Shown piece after piece: positions 1-6,002 of a DNA stretch of 6,002 nt. The position numbers were made by a program, and so were the translations under genes. The stretch comes from CAZMFZ01 sp964565665. Its GTDB lineage: Bacteria; Bacteroidota; Bacteroidia; Cytophagales; UBA9547. The DNA is taken from contig CAZMFZ010000160.1 of assembly GCA_964565665.1 (NCBI GenBank), positions 1 through 6,002 of the forward strand, written 5' to 3'. Numbering within the stretch: position 1 is the stretch's first letter; the number at the start of each line of letters is the position of its first letter. Below the pieces are notes generated by a model, which saw only the letters and a program-made list of their open reading frames with translations, ran no database searches and was not told where the DNA came from.

Positions 1-3000
1 TTGTGCTTTTCTACTTTTGAAGCATCAGCATCTCTTATGATAATGATGCCATTTTCATTCAGGTTTTGAAGGCAATTGTTAATCAGCTCTTTTTGGTTGT
101 CTATTTCCAAATAATGCAATACATCCATAAGAATGAACACATCTGATTTGGTGAAGTTGATTGTAGAAATATCAGCACAAACGAAATTGACCTTATCGAT
201 TTTTGAATGGCAGTTGTTTGCCACTTCTATTTTTTCAGCATCGTAGTCTATGCCAAGAATTTCTCTTTGCTTCGATTTATAATTTAATAAATAAGCCAAG
301 AATCCATAGCCACAACCTATATCGACAACACTCGCCTTCATTGGCACATAACTTTGAACAAGGCTATATTCATGTTCCATACTTAATTTTATCTTCGAAT
401 ACCATTCTAGTACCGGACCCTTGTATATATAGTTGGCAAGTAATCGGGAGGAAAAGTATTTCGGAGTTTCAACTTGCTCTTTCAGCATGGCAAATCGATT
501 TGCAAAATGTTTTTTTATTCCTTTCGATGTATTAGCATAGCCAATTCCGAACAATTCATTTTGTGGCGAAATTCTTGGCAAAATTTCCAAAGTAATAGTG
601 CCACTATTTACAATGAAGTCATTTTTACTGATAATAACGGCTGTGCCATGAATAAGAATAGGTACAATATCCAAATTGAGCTTTTCTGACATATAAAATG
701 CCCCTTTGTGAAACCGCATTATTTCTCCATCTTCAGATCTAGTGCCTTCGGGAAATATCACAATCGAATAGCCTTCATTTACTTTTTGTGAAAGTTTCAA
801 AAAGCTATCTTCCATTGAGTTTGAAATAGACTGAAAATCGGCATAGCGAACTATAGCACCGAAAAACGGAGAATTCAATACCCACTTATTCGTCACTAAT
901 ATTAGTTTTGGATGTAGCGATAGCATCATGATAATATCTACATATGATTGATGATTACTGATGATTATCGAAGGTGTAGTAAATATTTCATCTGTTGAGT
1001 TGATAACTCGCTTTTTCACATTTACTATAGCCTTTGACATAATTTTGGCAGCATACATCAACATATAATGATAGCCTAGTTTTATTGTTCTTGCTTTTAT
1101 TTTAAGGGTAGAAAATAAAATAAAGCCCACAACATTTAGCAACATACATCCAAGTAAAAACAGGCTATAAGCTATAGTTGAATAAAATAACCCAAGCAAA
1201 GTAATGGGGGCAAGTGCTGCTTTCTTTCTATTCAAGACCAACCAGTTAAAAAGAGTGGGAAGTACGGTGAATGAAATAGCAACGGTACAGAGAATGCCGA
1301 TTACTGAAATGAGTGCTATGGATTTGATGGCCGGATGGGTAGCAAATATCAAAACACCTACACCCATGATGGTGGTAACTGCTGAAAGTAAAATGGAAAT
1401 AGTGAACGAAGGCAGATGTTTTTTTCCGGTTTTATATTCATTGAGCAAACCATCGGAAATGAATATGGCATAATCATCGCCCAAGCCGAATATAAATGTA
1501 GAAATAATGATATTGATAAGATTGAATTTGATTCCGAATATTCCCATCAACCCCAAAATCCAGATCCAGGTAATGAGCATTGGAATAAAAGTTAAAGTGG
1601 CAAGTTCTATTCGTCCATACGAAATAAGCAAAACTAAAAACACCAATACAGAAGAAAGTGTAAGTATAATATTGAGTTCTGAATTTATGATTTCCACAAA
1701 TCTTGAAGTGAGATTTTGCTTATCTGCAATTACTACATTGGGGTCGTTTTCCAATAAATTCAGTAGCAATGCTCTGTTTTCTTCTCCAATCTTTACTATT
1801 GTCAAAAGTGTAGTGCCTTGTTCAGATTCATTTACAAAATCTTTAAGAAATTTTTTCTTAAGAGTAATTGAGCTCTGGGAATCTATAGAATAAAACTTTT
1901 CATTTAACAATTGGCTGAAATCATTAAAAATATTGGCTTTGAAGCCCAATTGTTTTGCATTTTGGGTAATGAGGATATCCAACACTTGTTTTTTTTCATC
2001 GGTCCAATAGTTATTCCATAGAGCCAATCTTTTCTTTTGTTCATCTTCGGAAATTAAAATATCTAAAACCCCAGAATATTCAATGTCAAATTTTGTATGC
2101 GATTGAATGTTTGAAATGGTTTTTTGGCTGTTTTCTAAAGCTTCGTTTAGGTTTTTGCCATTCAATATCAGATACACTGGTTTTGCTCCTTCTGTATTTT
2201 CTATAATGATTTGCTTCTCTGCGGATTTGAGCTTGTGCGACATGTAATTTATCTTGCTCATATCGCTTTCAAAGCTGGCATATCTGGAAGTAAATACAAA
2301 GAGAAGAGTAAGCAGTACGATGGCTGTAATCCATATTTTTCCATATTTACTATTTTGCATTTTTACGGAAGAAAGGGCATGCTTTTGTGAAATGTCATTG
2401 GGTTTAACCGCGTCAACTTTATATAGTATTTTGATAAGCTGTGGAAGGAAAAGCAATGAAAATAATGCTGCCCCCAAGAGTGTAAAACCCGCAAAAAGAC
2501 CAAAATCTTGTAATAATTGGGCTTTTACAAATAGTAAACAGAAAAATGCACCCACAGTAGTAATGCACCCCACAATTGTAGCAACCGATACATCTTTGAC
2601 TACTGTTGCCATAGATTTTGTATGCTTGAAATGCACCAAAATATGTAGCGAATAATCGACTGCCACTCCAAGCACAATAGTACCAGCCCCAAGTGCTATT
2701 ACTGAGATTTTAGCTTTGATAAAGTAGATAATTGCCAAAGAAAATACCACCCCAAATAGTGCAGGAAGCAAAATAATAGGCAAAACAAGCAAGTTTCTAA
2801 AATAAAACCATAACAGGAAAAGTATCAGAATCAGGGCAATGGTGAGGGTAAAGGCAATGTCTTTTTTTATCTGTGTAGCATTGGCTACTGCTACCGCAGG
2901 AGTGCCAAAATAAATCACCTCCATTGTTTTATCCGACTCCTCGAGCAATTTTATCTCATGATCTAATGCCTCTATCAATAGTGCATTTCTAGAAGTTTCA

Positions 3001-3671
3001 TTTGGTGGGTGAGCAGAAGTGAGGAAAATAAGGAGGCTTTTTTGCCCTTTGGAAAACACATGTCCGTCATAAAGTTCGAATTGATTGTCTGGCTGCAAGC
3101 TTTTAAATTTTGCCAATCCTAGATTTGTAATTCCTACGGGGTCACGAATTATGCTTCGCTTGAGCAACATACTTGCCGGTGAAATCAGCAGTTTGTAATT
3201 GTTCTGCATAGCTGTTTCTATGGTAGATTTGTCGATGAGGGTGTCTATAGTTGTGTAATCTGATTCAGACAAGAAAAATGGAAGGTTTTTGTAAATTATA
3301 TCCTGAATTTGGGCAATGGCATCTTCATCTATTTTTGCCTGAATGTCTTCAAAATGCGGCTTTATGGAAGGTTTATTAAAGTTTTCAACAAATTTATCGG
3401 CAAAATCAACTAATGCATCAGGGGCGGGGTTTGCACTCGTATCTCGTTGCGAAATTCGCACCACAAGTTTGTCTAAAAATTTTGTATTGCTCAATATACG
3501 ATTCGATTTCTCGGTTTTCTCATCTAACGGAAGCATTTGGGTGATGTCTTCCTCTAATTTTATTTGAGAAGCGAAAAATGAAAGGGTAGCAATGAGACTA
3601 ATAAGTAAAACCCAATACGCAGTTTTGTTCTTATCAAAAAATCTATAAACAGATACAAAAATATGCTCCAT
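1..3671 (-). CDS. Trifunctional MMPL/RND transporter – lysophospholipid acyltransferase – SAM methyltransferase (C-terminus cut by window edge)
   Basis: The ORF stays open for 1223 codons from ATG 3671-3669, two bases after the DUF2062 stop, and leaves the window without a stop. Residues 1-815 form an MMPL-type RND exporter. A first membrane helix (about 18-35) and a large extracytoplasmic loop precede a helix bundle (270-413). A second half repeats this plan (helix 445-463, loop, bundle 668-808). Each half has the acidic motif of RND proton relays: VDYS with D339, and GDDY with D732/D733. Two more helices follow (about 822-855). Residues 870-1060 are a PlsC-like acyltransferase with NHQSYVD (H907, D912) and FPEGTRS (E975, R978). 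Residues from about 1075 are a class I methyltransferase with DIGCGYG (D1117) and GIDYD (D1142). Homologues are about 1200-1300 residues, so probably only a short tail is missing. By inference it loads, methylates and exports the lipid-linked polyene pigment at the inner membrane. The architecture is firm; the substrate is not shown. Confidence 0.93.
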   Translation of the reverse strand, partial: MEHIFVSVYRFFDKNKTAYWVLLISLIATLSFFASQIKLEEDITQMLPLDEKTEKSNRILSNTKFLDKLVVRISQRDTSANPAPDALVDFADKFVENFNKPSIKPHFEDIQAKIDEDAIAQIQDIIYKNLPFFLSESDYTTIDTLIDKSTIETAMQNNYKLLISPASMLLKRSIIRDPVGITNLGLAKFKSLQPDNQFELYDGHVFSKGQKSLLIFLTSAHPPNETSRNALLIEALDHEIKLLEESDKTMEVIYFGTPAVAVANATQIKKDIAFTLTIALILILFLLWFYFRNLLVLPIILLPALFGVVFSLAIIYFIKAKISVIALGAGTIVLGVAVDYSLHILVHFKHTKSMATVVKDVSVATIVGCITTVGAFFCLLFVKAQLLQDFGLFAGFTLLGAALFSLLFLPQLIKILYKVDAVKPNDISQKHALSSVKMQNSKYGKIWITAIVLLTLLFVFTSRYASFESDMSKINYMSHKLKSAEKQIIIENTEGAKPVYLILNGKNLNEALENSQKTISNIQSHTKFDIEYSGVLDILISEDEQKKRLALWNNYWTDEKKQVLDILITQNAKQLGFKANIFNDFSQLLNEKFYSIDSQSSITLKKKFLKDFVNESEQGTTLLTIVKIGEENRALLLNLLENDPNVVIADKQNLTSRFVEIINSELNIILTLSSVLVFLVLLISYGRIELATLTFIPMLITWIWILGLMGIFGIKFNLINIIISTFIFGLGDDYAIFISDGLLNEYKTGKKHLPSFTISILLSAVTTIMGVGVLIFATHPAIKSIALISVIGILCTVAISFTVLPTLFNWLVLNRKKAALAPITLLGLFYSTIAYSLFLLGCMLLNVVGFILFSTLKIKARTIKLGYHYMLMYAAKIMSKAIVNVKKRVINSTDEIFTTPSIIISNHQSYVDIIMMLSLHPKLILVTNKWVLNSPFFGAIVRYADFQSISNSMEDSFLKLSQKVNEGYSIVIFPEGTRSEDGEIMRFHKGAFYMSEKLNLDIVPILIHGTAVIISKNDFIVNSGTITLEILPRISPQNELFGIGYANTSKGIKKHFANRFAMLKEQVETPKYFSSRLLANYIYKGPVLEWYSKIKLSMEHEYSLVQSYVPMKASVVDIGCGYGFLAYLLNYKSKQREILGIDYDAEKIEVANNCHSKIDKVNFVCADISTINFTKSDVFILMDVLHYLEIDNQKELINNCLQNLNENGIIIIRDADASKVEKH

Positions 3672-3673
3672 TG

Positions 3674-4102
3674 CTATGAAATTGCGTTTTTTCTAAATAG
3701 CTGTAATGATAAAAACGACAAAAGGCCAAATGCAGCTGCACTTATAACTGCCAAACAAACGCTGCCTACCAAATATTGAACCAAAGATTGACTTAGAGTA
3801 GCAAAATCAGGAATGGCAACGAATCGAATGCTATGGTTTGTGCCTACTAGCATGCTACCCATCCAATAGCTTCCAAATAAAATTAAGGGCATCATTGGTG
3901 GAATACTGATATTGGAAGCAAGTAACGTAATTACTTTGTTGAGCTTAAAAATATGAGCTAAAAACGCTGCTATCAGCATTTGATAGCCCCACACAGGCAC
4001 TATTCCCATAAAAACCCCTAGTGAAATGGCTAACGATTTTTTTAGATTGGATTCATCGGAGTTTGCTATGTGATCCTTAAAAAGTGTTTTTAAGTTTTTT
4101 TT
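3674..4102 (-). CDS. DUF2062 membrane domain, apparently the C-terminal half of a frameshifted glycosyltransferase–DUF2062 protein
   Basis: The frame is open from just after a TAA at 4105-4103 to the TAG at 3676-3674. It encodes a DUF2062 domain: the conserved start (SLGVFMGIVPVWGYQM), an LNK segment, and three hydrophobic stretches ending in FRKNAIS. The first ATG is at 4009-4007, but it lies inside the conserved first helix, and the roughly 12 residues before it also belong to the domain. There is no ATG, GTG or TTG between 4102 and 4009. The frame is -1 relative to the upstream glycosyltransferase and joins it in the A10 run, which would give a protein of about 395 residues. As I recall, GT2 and DUF2062 are often fused in Bacteroidota, so this is most likely one protein. 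The domain may anchor the glycosyltransferase in the membrane or help handle a lipid substrate; this is inference. Initiation at 4009 would give a 111-residue, N-terminally clipped domain and seems less likely. Confidence 0.8.
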   Translation of the reverse strand, partial: KKNLKTLFKDHIANSDESNLKKSLAISLGVFMGIVPVWGYQMLIAAFLAHIFKLNKVITLLASNISIPPMMPLILFGSYWMGSMLVGTNHSIRFVAIPDFATLSQSLVQYLVGSVCLAVISAAAFGLLSFLSLQLFRKNAIS

Positions 4103-4104
4103 TT
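4076..4104 (-). other. A10 slippery run followed by 8-bp inverted repeat (possible -1 recoding site)
   Basis: On the coding strand ten A residues (4104-4095) encode the final lysines of the glycosyltransferase. They are followed at once by CTTAAAAA, a CAC loop, and TTTTTAAG (4094-4076), a perfect but AT-rich 8-bp stem. The zero-frame TAA stop (4092-4090) lies in the 5' arm of the stem. A -1 slip on AAA AAA, or one extra A in the transcript, continues as lysines then NLKTLFKD into the DUF2062 frame. Equally, one lost A (from A11) in the genome or assembly explains it. On the plus strand the same bases form a hairpin followed by T10, resembling an intrinsic terminator, although no gene is seen on that strand. 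Confidence 0.55.
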
Positions 4105-4857
4105 AATGCCATTGAAAAATCGCAACGGAGCATAATATATAATAGTGAGCGTAACCAATACTGCATTCAGTAGGCTTACTCTCGAAAAATCTTGAAACGG
4201 CCGGAAATGCGAAACCCTGGTTTCTTTAGGAGCATAATACACCTCAACAGGCACCGAATCAATCTTGATGCCGCTCCACGAGGCCCTCACAATTATTTCA
4301 ACCTCAAATTCATATTTTACAGTATAGAATGTTGAATTTCTGAAAAGAAATAAAGGGTATAAACGAAAGCCAGATTGGGTATCGGGCACTTCAAACCCTG
4401 TTTCGAACCAAAACCAGAAGTTAGAAAATTTATGCCCAAAACTGCTTTTGCCCGGAATGCTTGCCTGATTCATGTTTCTAGCCCCAATAATGATAGCGTT
4501 GGGTTCTTGGTGAAGTTTTTGAAGAAACGCAGGAATGTCTTTTGCAAAATGCTGACCGTCAGAGTCGATTGTAATTGCATAAAGATAATTGTGGTCGAGG
4601 GCATACTTAAAAGCCTTTCTAAGGGCATAGCCTTTGCCTACATTGGGGCTGTAACTAACCGTGTGAATATGTGGGAAAGATTTCAGAATCTCAGAAGTGC
4701 TATCTGTAGAGCCATCATCCACTACAATTATATCGGAAGTATAAGCTAACACATCATTAATAATTGCGGTAAGTGTGAAATCATTATTGTATGTAGGAAT
4801 AATTACACAACATTTTTTTTCTTTGAATAATTGGTGATAGTGAGTGGTATCAATCAT
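4090..4857 (-). CDS. Family 2 glycosyltransferase (DPM1-like), N-terminal part of a probable GT2–DUF2062 protein
   Basis: The 255-residue product has a GT-A fold of the family-2, dolichyl-phosphate-mannose-synthase-like type. Visible motifs are VIIPTYNN (about 18-25), the nucleotide-binding DDGSTD (47-52), NVGKGYALR (72-80), the metal-binding DSDGQH (98-103), PDTQSGFRLYP (158-168), YEFEVE (182-187) and the late SHFRPFQDFSRV segment (217-228). It therefore very probably transfers a sugar from a nucleotide or polyprenyl donor to a lipid or pigment acceptor on the cytoplasmic face; the acceptor is unknown. Start ATG 4857-4855 overlaps the dehydratase stop (ATGA), a sign of translational coupling. 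The hydrophobic stretch near residues 228-245 lies just before the A10 run where the zero frame ends in GIKKKT. The natural protein probably continues into DUF2062 after a -1 shift. The enzymatic domain itself is complete. Confidence 0.92.
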   Translation of the reverse strand: MIDTTHYHQLFKEKKCCVIIPTYNNDFTLTAIINDVLAYTSDIIVVDDGSTDSTSEILKSFPHIHTVSYSPNVGKGYALRKAFKYALDHNYLYAITIDSDGQHFAKDIPAFLQKLHQEPNAIIIGARNMNQASIPGKSSFGHKFSNFWFWFETGFEVPDTQSGFRLYPLFLFRNSTFYTVKYEFEVEIIVRASWSGIKIDSVPVEVYYAPKETRVSHFRPFQDFSRVSLLNAVLVTLTIIYYAPLRFFNGIKKKT

Positions 4858-5221
4858 TTAAATTTCCCTTTAAATTTTAAAAATACAGTTTCATTTTCAA
4901 AAACCGAATTATTCACCATAATAGTACCACCTTCAATTTCTTTGAAGGAAATTTCAAAACTTACTTTTGTATGAATGGCTGGAATAATAGATGCGGAAAA
5001 TTTGATATTGTTAGCCTGAAACAAAATAAGATTTCTCTTTAAAGTGGTATTGAGAATGTCTTTCAGAATTTTCAAAAACACACCCCTGGCACGATAGGAT
5101 TGCCAGGAAAATGCCCACCAAATATCGCATGATTGGAACCAAAAATTATATCGGCTGTAATTTTCTGGTTTTGGTCAGATTGTAATAGCGATGCGATGGA
5201 ATAGAAACCGTTGTCGGGCAT
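4854..5221 (-). pseudogene. FabZ-like hot-dog 3-hydroxyacyl-ACP dehydratase, split by a -1 frame change
   Basis: From ATG 5221-5219 the frame gives 49 residues with the hot-dog active-site motif GHFPGNPIVPG (36-46, H37 the expected catalytic His), then hits TGA at 5074-5072. The remainder of the fold continues in the -1 frame (FLKILKDIL onward, then the β-strand segment NNIKFSASIIP) to TGA 4856-4854. One extra T in the T5 run at 5078-5074 restores a continuous protein of about 122 residues, a normal length for dehydratases of flexirubin/aryl-polyene loci. The expected role is dehydration of 3-hydroxyacyl-carrier-protein intermediates during polyene extension. By alignment from memory, K51 occupies the position of the FabZ helix Glu, so the mechanism may differ. 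An in-frame TAA directly precedes the ATG, fixing the start. The 3' end overlaps the glycosyltransferase start by 4 bases. It may be a true pseudogene, a homopolymer miscall or, less likely, recoded. Confidence 0.78.
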
Positions 5222-5274
5222 TTAATAAATGGTTTCTTTAAGATTAATGAATTGAATTGAACATGGTTGTTAGT

Positions 5275-5667
5275 TTAGTTTTCTAAACGTGCTTTGCTTC
5301 TAAACCAATAAGCCGCAATTACACTAGCCGCACTTCCTGTAATAATGGCAGCAGCAGCAGTAGGATGACCTAGATATAATGCAAAACAACCCACCCCGAA
5401 AATCATTGCACTACTTAGGAACCCAAGTATCTGACCTAAAATTGTACTGACTTTATAAGTCTAAGTCATCCTGCTTTCATTAATTTGACGACTCCTGATT
5501 TCGCTTTAAGCAAGTTCCATCCACTTTTTTGTACATCCTGGGGCTAATATTTCTAACTGTGCCAGAGTATCAGGATCAGGTATTATCCCTTCGAAACTTG
5601 TACCCTCTACCGTTTGGTCAGGTCTTACAACTAATTTCTTCTTGTTATGGTTGCTTGTGTTACCCAA
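5275..5667 (-). pseudogene. DUF2335-type membrane protein with two in-frame stop codons
   Basis: One frame reads a complete DUF2335-like protein of about 130 residues if two stops are ignored. A hydrophilic N-terminus leads to PDPDTLAQLEILAPGCTKKW, which matches the family's P-P-E-x-L ... E-I-x-P-G segment. Then come MELA, TAA (5508-5506), SEIRSRQINESRMT, TAG (5463-5461) and TYKVSTILGQ. Two transmembrane helices follow, separated by YLGHP (SAMIFGVGCFALYL and AAAAIITGSAASVIAAYWF), then the tail RSKARLEN. Both stops sit where family members commonly have Gln or another polar residue, and each is one C-to-T change from a Gln codon. The likely start is TTG 5667-5665, overlapping the end of the upstream 68-residue gene by 8 bases; a stop lies just upstream in frame. 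DUF2335 has no settled function. Its neighbours' use of TAA/TAG as genuine stops argues against a reassigned code. Confidence 0.72.
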
Positions 5668-5866
5668 TGTGCATTATGTCTTTACACATTTCAACATACT
5701 TTTTCCTGTAATCAGAATTGATACGTCTTAAATCAGTTTTAATCTTTTGAGCAGGGCTTTTACTTAAAATTTCTTTGCATATTCTATAGGAAGAATTATC
5801 AATAACCCCAAAAAAATATAAAAAACCGTCAATCATAAAATCTGTTCGTTTCTTTAATGCTCTCAT
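5660..5866 (-). CDS. Small basic hypothetical protein (68 aa)
   Basis: I do not recognise this gene. ATG 5866-5864 opens 68 codons ending at TAA 5662-5660. The product is rich in Lys and Arg (MRALKKRTDF at the N-terminus, KIKTDLRRINSDYRKKY near the middle-to-end). It has one short hydrophobic patch (IDGFLYFFGVI, about 12-22) that is too weak for a confident membrane helix, and two Cys residues. It is the first gene after an AT-rich leader, and its end overlaps the probable TTG start of the DUF2335 gene, so the two are likely co-transcribed. The overlap, the strand and the absence of a better gene in the segment support it as coding, but its short length keeps certainty moderate. Confidence 0.5.
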   Translation of the reverse strand: MRALKKRTDFMIDGFLYFFGVIDNSSYRICKEILSKSPAQKIKTDLRRINSDYRKKYVEMCKDIMHIG

Positions 5867-6002
5867 ATTTTATAATTTGATTAGCGTAATTAGAGATTCT
5901 AAACCTAACTTAAATCTACTAAATTTTAGACTATTATAGATTACTTTTAAACAAAAATATATAAATTAAATTGTAAAAATATTTGCTTTAAAATCTATAC
6001 TT
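5867..6002 (-). promoter_or_regulatory. AT-rich leader with candidate Bacteroidota promoter
   Basis: This 136-base stretch holds no ORF and is strikingly AT-rich. On the minus strand TATTTTTG (5959-5952) fits the Bacteroidota -7 consensus TAnnTTTG, 86 bases before the ATG at 5866. No good TTG at the expected -33 distance is visible, so the call is tentative. A TATAAT hexamer and an imperfect dyad (CTAAA/TTTAG around 5919-5929) also occur, but such matches are expected by chance in sequence this AT-rich. It would drive the 68-residue gene and DUF2335, and perhaps the pigment genes downstream. Confidence 0.3.

Noticed and set aside
203..689. Two overlapping plus-strand ORFs at 203-535 and 474-689
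   Set aside because: They are antisense to the acyltransferase/methyltransferase part of the long gene, whose motifs are clear, and they overlap each other.
1989..1996. T8 run (A8 on the coding strand) as another frameshift site
   Set aside because: The transporter frame continues correctly on both sides (DEKKQVLDI), so no frame change is needed.
1204..2655. Plus-strand ORFs at 1204-1473, 1507-1893 and 2254-2655
   Set aside because: They lie opposite the long transporter gene, show no recognisable motifs, and their composition is what the complement of membrane-protein codons produces.
3343..3567. Plus-strand ORF within the N-terminal loop region of the transporter
   Set aside because: Antisense shadow with no family motif; the minus-strand frame is continuous through it.
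4375..4749. Plus-strand ORF of 124 codons
   Set aside because: It lies opposite the conserved catalytic motifs of the glycosyltransferase and is explained by that gene.
4854..5081. A separate 75-residue gene starting at GTG 5081
   Set aside because: Its sequence is the second half of the hot-dog fold, and the first half with the active site is immediately upstream in another frame, so it is a fragment and not an independent gene.
5348..5359. Four tandem GCA triplets as a microsatellite
   Set aside because: They encode part of the Ala-rich membrane helix of DUF2335; four copies are too few to be called a repeat feature.
5275..5667. Reassigned genetic code (TAA/TAG read as Gln)
   Set aside because: TAG ends the DUF2062 frame two bases before the next start, and TAA ends the 68-residue gene at a tight overlap, so both work as stops here.
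5529..5711. Plus-strand ORF of 60 codons
   Set aside because: It is antisense to the conserved N-terminal segment of the DUF2335 gene and the end of the 68-residue gene.

Overview
The window looks like an AT-rich genome of the phylum Bacteroidota. All supported genes lie on the minus strand, so transcription runs from position 6002 towards 1. Three things suggest Bacteroidota. The largest gene fuses an MMPL/RND transporter, a lysophospholipid acyltransferase and a SAM methyltransferase, an architecture known from flexirubin/aryl-polyene loci of that phylum. Clear Shine-Dalgarno sequences are absent before the starts. A TAnnTTTG-type promoter element lies in the upstream leader. Family assignments come from motifs read in the translations; no search was run.

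Layout in transcription order. 6002-5867 is a very AT-rich leader with a candidate promoter. 5866-5660 encodes an unrecognised basic 68-residue protein. 5667-5275 holds a DUF2335-type membrane protein gene broken by two in-frame stop codons. 5221-4854 encodes a FabZ-like hot-dog dehydratase split by a -1 frame change at a T5 run. 4857-4090 is a family-2 glycosyltransferase. 4102-3674 is a DUF2062 membrane domain with no usable start of its own, reached from the glycosyltransferase by a -1 shift in an A10 run. 3671 to 1 is the trifunctional transporter/acyltransferase/methyltransferase, open for 1223 codons and running off the window before its stop.

The four genes from 5221 to 1 look like one operon. 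Junctions are tight: a 4-base ATGA overlap between dehydratase and glycosyltransferase, and 2 bases between the DUF2062 stop and the transporter start. The gene content fits the tail of a flexirubin/aryl-polyene locus: a dehydratase for the polyene chain, a glycosyltransferase with a membrane domain, and a protein that could acylate, methylate and export the lipid-linked pigment. The polyketide-type ketosynthases, ketoreductase and carrier proteins are not in this window and may lie beyond position 1. This pathway assignment is inference.

The main surprise is that three consecutive loci between about 4.08 and 5.51 kb carry reading-frame interruptions (one A10 shift, one T5 shift, two stops), while the adjacent 3.7-kb ORF is intact despite containing an A8 run. 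The A10 site is followed by a perfect 8-bp inverted repeat, which makes recoding (ribosomal -1 shift or transcript slippage) possible there. The other two look more like decay or base-calling errors.
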